DNA from: Myxococcota bacterium
Lineage (GTDB): Bacteria; Myxococcota_A; UBA9160; SMWR01
Reading direction: 5' to 3'
NCBI GenBank assembly: GCA_039030075.1
Contig: JBCCEW010000025.1
Location: 1 to 64,000, forward strand
Length of the DNA: 64,000 nt
Shown here: piece by piece, positions 62,913 to 64,000 of the stretch
Position numbering within the stretch: the stretch's first letter is position 1
Layout: every line of letters begins with the position of its first letter
Translations under genes and position numbers: made by a program
Notes under the pieces: generated by a model
The model's input: only the letters and a program-made list of their open reading frames with translations
Told to the model about the DNA's origin: nothing
Database searches by the model: none

Positions 62913-64000
62913 ATGCGCTCGTTCCCCGTGCTCCCGTCGATCGTCCCGTTCACGCGCTTCGCCGTCGTCGGTGTGGTGGCGCTGTTCGCGTCGCTTGCTT
63001 TCGCAGCGGAGGCCGAGGTTCCGCGCGCGCTGCCCACGCCCGACCTGTTCTTCGAAACCAACCTCGGACAGTACGAGCGCGACATTGCCTACGTCGCGCG
63101 GGGCACGGGCTACCGCGTGGTCTTCGACGCTGCCGGCGCGCGCTATCTCGTTGGCGACGCCGCCAACCCGCACAGCTTGCGCGTCGTCACCGCCGGCGGA
63201 AACGCGCCCGAAGCGATCGTGCCGAGTGAACTTTCGCCCACGCGCACCCACTACTTCTTCGGCGAAGACCCGTCGCGCTGGGTCGCGGGGGCCCCGACCT
63301 GGTCGCGGCTTACGCTGCCTTCGGTCTACCCCGGGATCGACATGGTCTATCGCGCCGAGGGACCGCGCGCGGAGTACGACTTCGTGGTCGCGCCCGGCGC
63401 AGACCCGAAACGGATCGCACTCGCCTTCGAGGGGGCGGAAGCCGTGTCGATCGACGGCGAGGGCCGACTCGCGATCCACGTGGGGGGCGGCGTGCTCTGG
63501 ACCGCACCGCCGGTGGCCTACCAGGAAGACGGCTCGGATCGCACGCCCGTCGCCGTGGCGTTCCGGCGCGCGGACGGCGATCGCGTCGGCTTCGAGGTCG
63601 GCGACTACGACCCGAGCCGAACCCTCGTGATCGATCCCGTCGTGCTCGAGTACTCGACGCGACTCGGAGGCTCGGGGACCGACGTCGCCACCGGTCTCGC
63701 CGTCGGCAGCGACGGCTCGATCTACGTCTCCGGTCGCACGACGTCCACGAACTTCCTCGGCACCAGCATGATGGGCGCCGGCATGAACGACCTGTTCGTT
63801 ACGCGCCTTTCCGCCGACGGTTCGACGGCTCTCTACATCACCTACTTCGGCGGCGCGATGTCCGAGTTCCCGCTGGACCTGGCGGTGAACGCGGCGGGTG
63901 ACGCCTTCGTCGTGCTCCAGACGGATTCCGCGATCACCCTGCCGAACGCCTTCGACGGCATGGTGAACGGCATGGACTACCTCGTCGCGCGCTTCAACGG
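62913..64000 (+). CDS. DUF7948 / SBBP-repeat beta-propeller protein (runs off the window)
   Basis: The reading frame from ATG 62913 is open to the window end (362 codons). GAGGAG six bases before it favours this ATG over 62907. The signal peptide is VVGVVALFASLAFAAEA. Next comes the DUF7948-type N-terminal domain (FFETNLGQYERDIAYVARG, TYFF-like THYFFGEDPSRWV, YPGIDMVYRAEG, LVIDPVVLEYSTRLGGSG). SBBP/beta-propeller repeats then begin (GTDVATGLAVGSDGSIYVSGRT). The family is common in large extracellular proteins of unknown ligand. The C-terminus lies outside the window. Confidence 0.82.
   Translation, partial: MRSFPVLPSIVPFTRFAVVGVVALFASLAFAAEAEVPRALPTPDLFFETNLGQYERDIAYVARGTGYRVVFDAAGARYLVGDAANPHSLRVVTAGGNAPEAIVPSELSPTRTHYFFGEDPSRWVAGAPTWSRLTLPSVYPGIDMVYRAEGPRAEYDFVVAPGADPKRIALAFEGAEAVSIDGEGRLAIHVGGGVLWTAPPVAYQEDGSDRTPVAVAFRRADGDRVGFEVGDYDPSRTLVIDPVVLEYSTRLGGSGTDVATGLAVGSDGSIYVSGRTTSTNFLGTSMMGAGMNDLFVTRLSADGSTALYITYFGGAMSEFPLDLAVNAAGDAFVVLQTDSAITLPNAFDGMVNGMDYLVARFN

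Overview
This is a dense, high-GC bacterial chromosome segment with about 56 genes on both strands. Several features indicate a Gram-negative organism: lipoproteins with lipoboxes, a type I secretion pair, proteins with PEP-CTERM-like sorting tails, an S13 peptidoglycan peptidase and periplasmic proteins. The gene content includes Baeyer-Villiger monooxygenases, non-catalytic thiolases with DUF35 partners, TIM-barrel amidohydrolases, wax ester synthase, many alpha/beta hydrolases and SDRs. It resembles aerobic, lipid- and terpenoid-degrading Myxococcota, Desulfobacterota or Binatota-type genomes. That placement is inferred from gene content and style; no rRNA or other phylogenetic marker is present.

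Layout. 0.1-2.2 kb: a DUF2075/Schlafen-type nuclease-helicase. 2.4-10.4 kb: a PEP-CTERM protein; a TetR / thiolase / carotenoid oxygenase operon facing a D-aminoacylase-like amidohydrolase; an SDR; a DacB-like peptidase. 10.6-16.3 kb: a PEP-CTERM-tailed reprolysin-like metalloprotease, and a lipoprotein hydrolase paired with a large exported protein of unknown function. 16.5-25.9 kb: a DUF35 / Cys-less thiolase pair (possible retro-aldolase), a lipoprotein, glyoxalase II, wax ester synthase, a thioesterase, an MDR oxidoreductase, a Baeyer-Villiger monooxygenase, a VOC protein and a small beta-barrel protein. 26.1-35.0 kb: two converging operons that look metal-related. One encodes a His-rich periplasmic protein, a DUF3299 protein and a MacB/LolD-type ABC transporter. 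The other encodes a COG0523-derived protein that has lost its GTPase motifs, a flavoprotein, an SDR, an iron-type alcohol dehydrogenase and an intact COG0523 metallochaperone GTPase. 35.2-41.2 kb: a TetR-led catabolic operon. 41.4-47.1 kb: glutamate dehydrogenase, cytidine deaminase, hydrolases and a LysR / flavin-oxidase-like divergent pair. 47.2-53.6 kb: a large RTX protein with 182-residue tandem repeats, followed by its type I ABC exporter and HlyD-family adaptor. 54.1-58.5 kb: an unrecognised three-gene operon (HTH-like protein, 956-residue helical-repeat protein, membrane-anchored small protein). 58.7-64 kb: GST, three alpha/beta hydrolases, an exported protein and the start of a DUF7948/SBBP-repeat beta-propeller protein that runs off the window.

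The strongest candidates for something undescribed are the 54-58.5 kb operon, the converging metal-related operons with a motif-less COG0523 paralogue, and the tandem-repeat RTX protein. Many long antisense open frames, including one of over 1,100 codons opposite the RTX gene, are artefacts of high GC and are not annotated.
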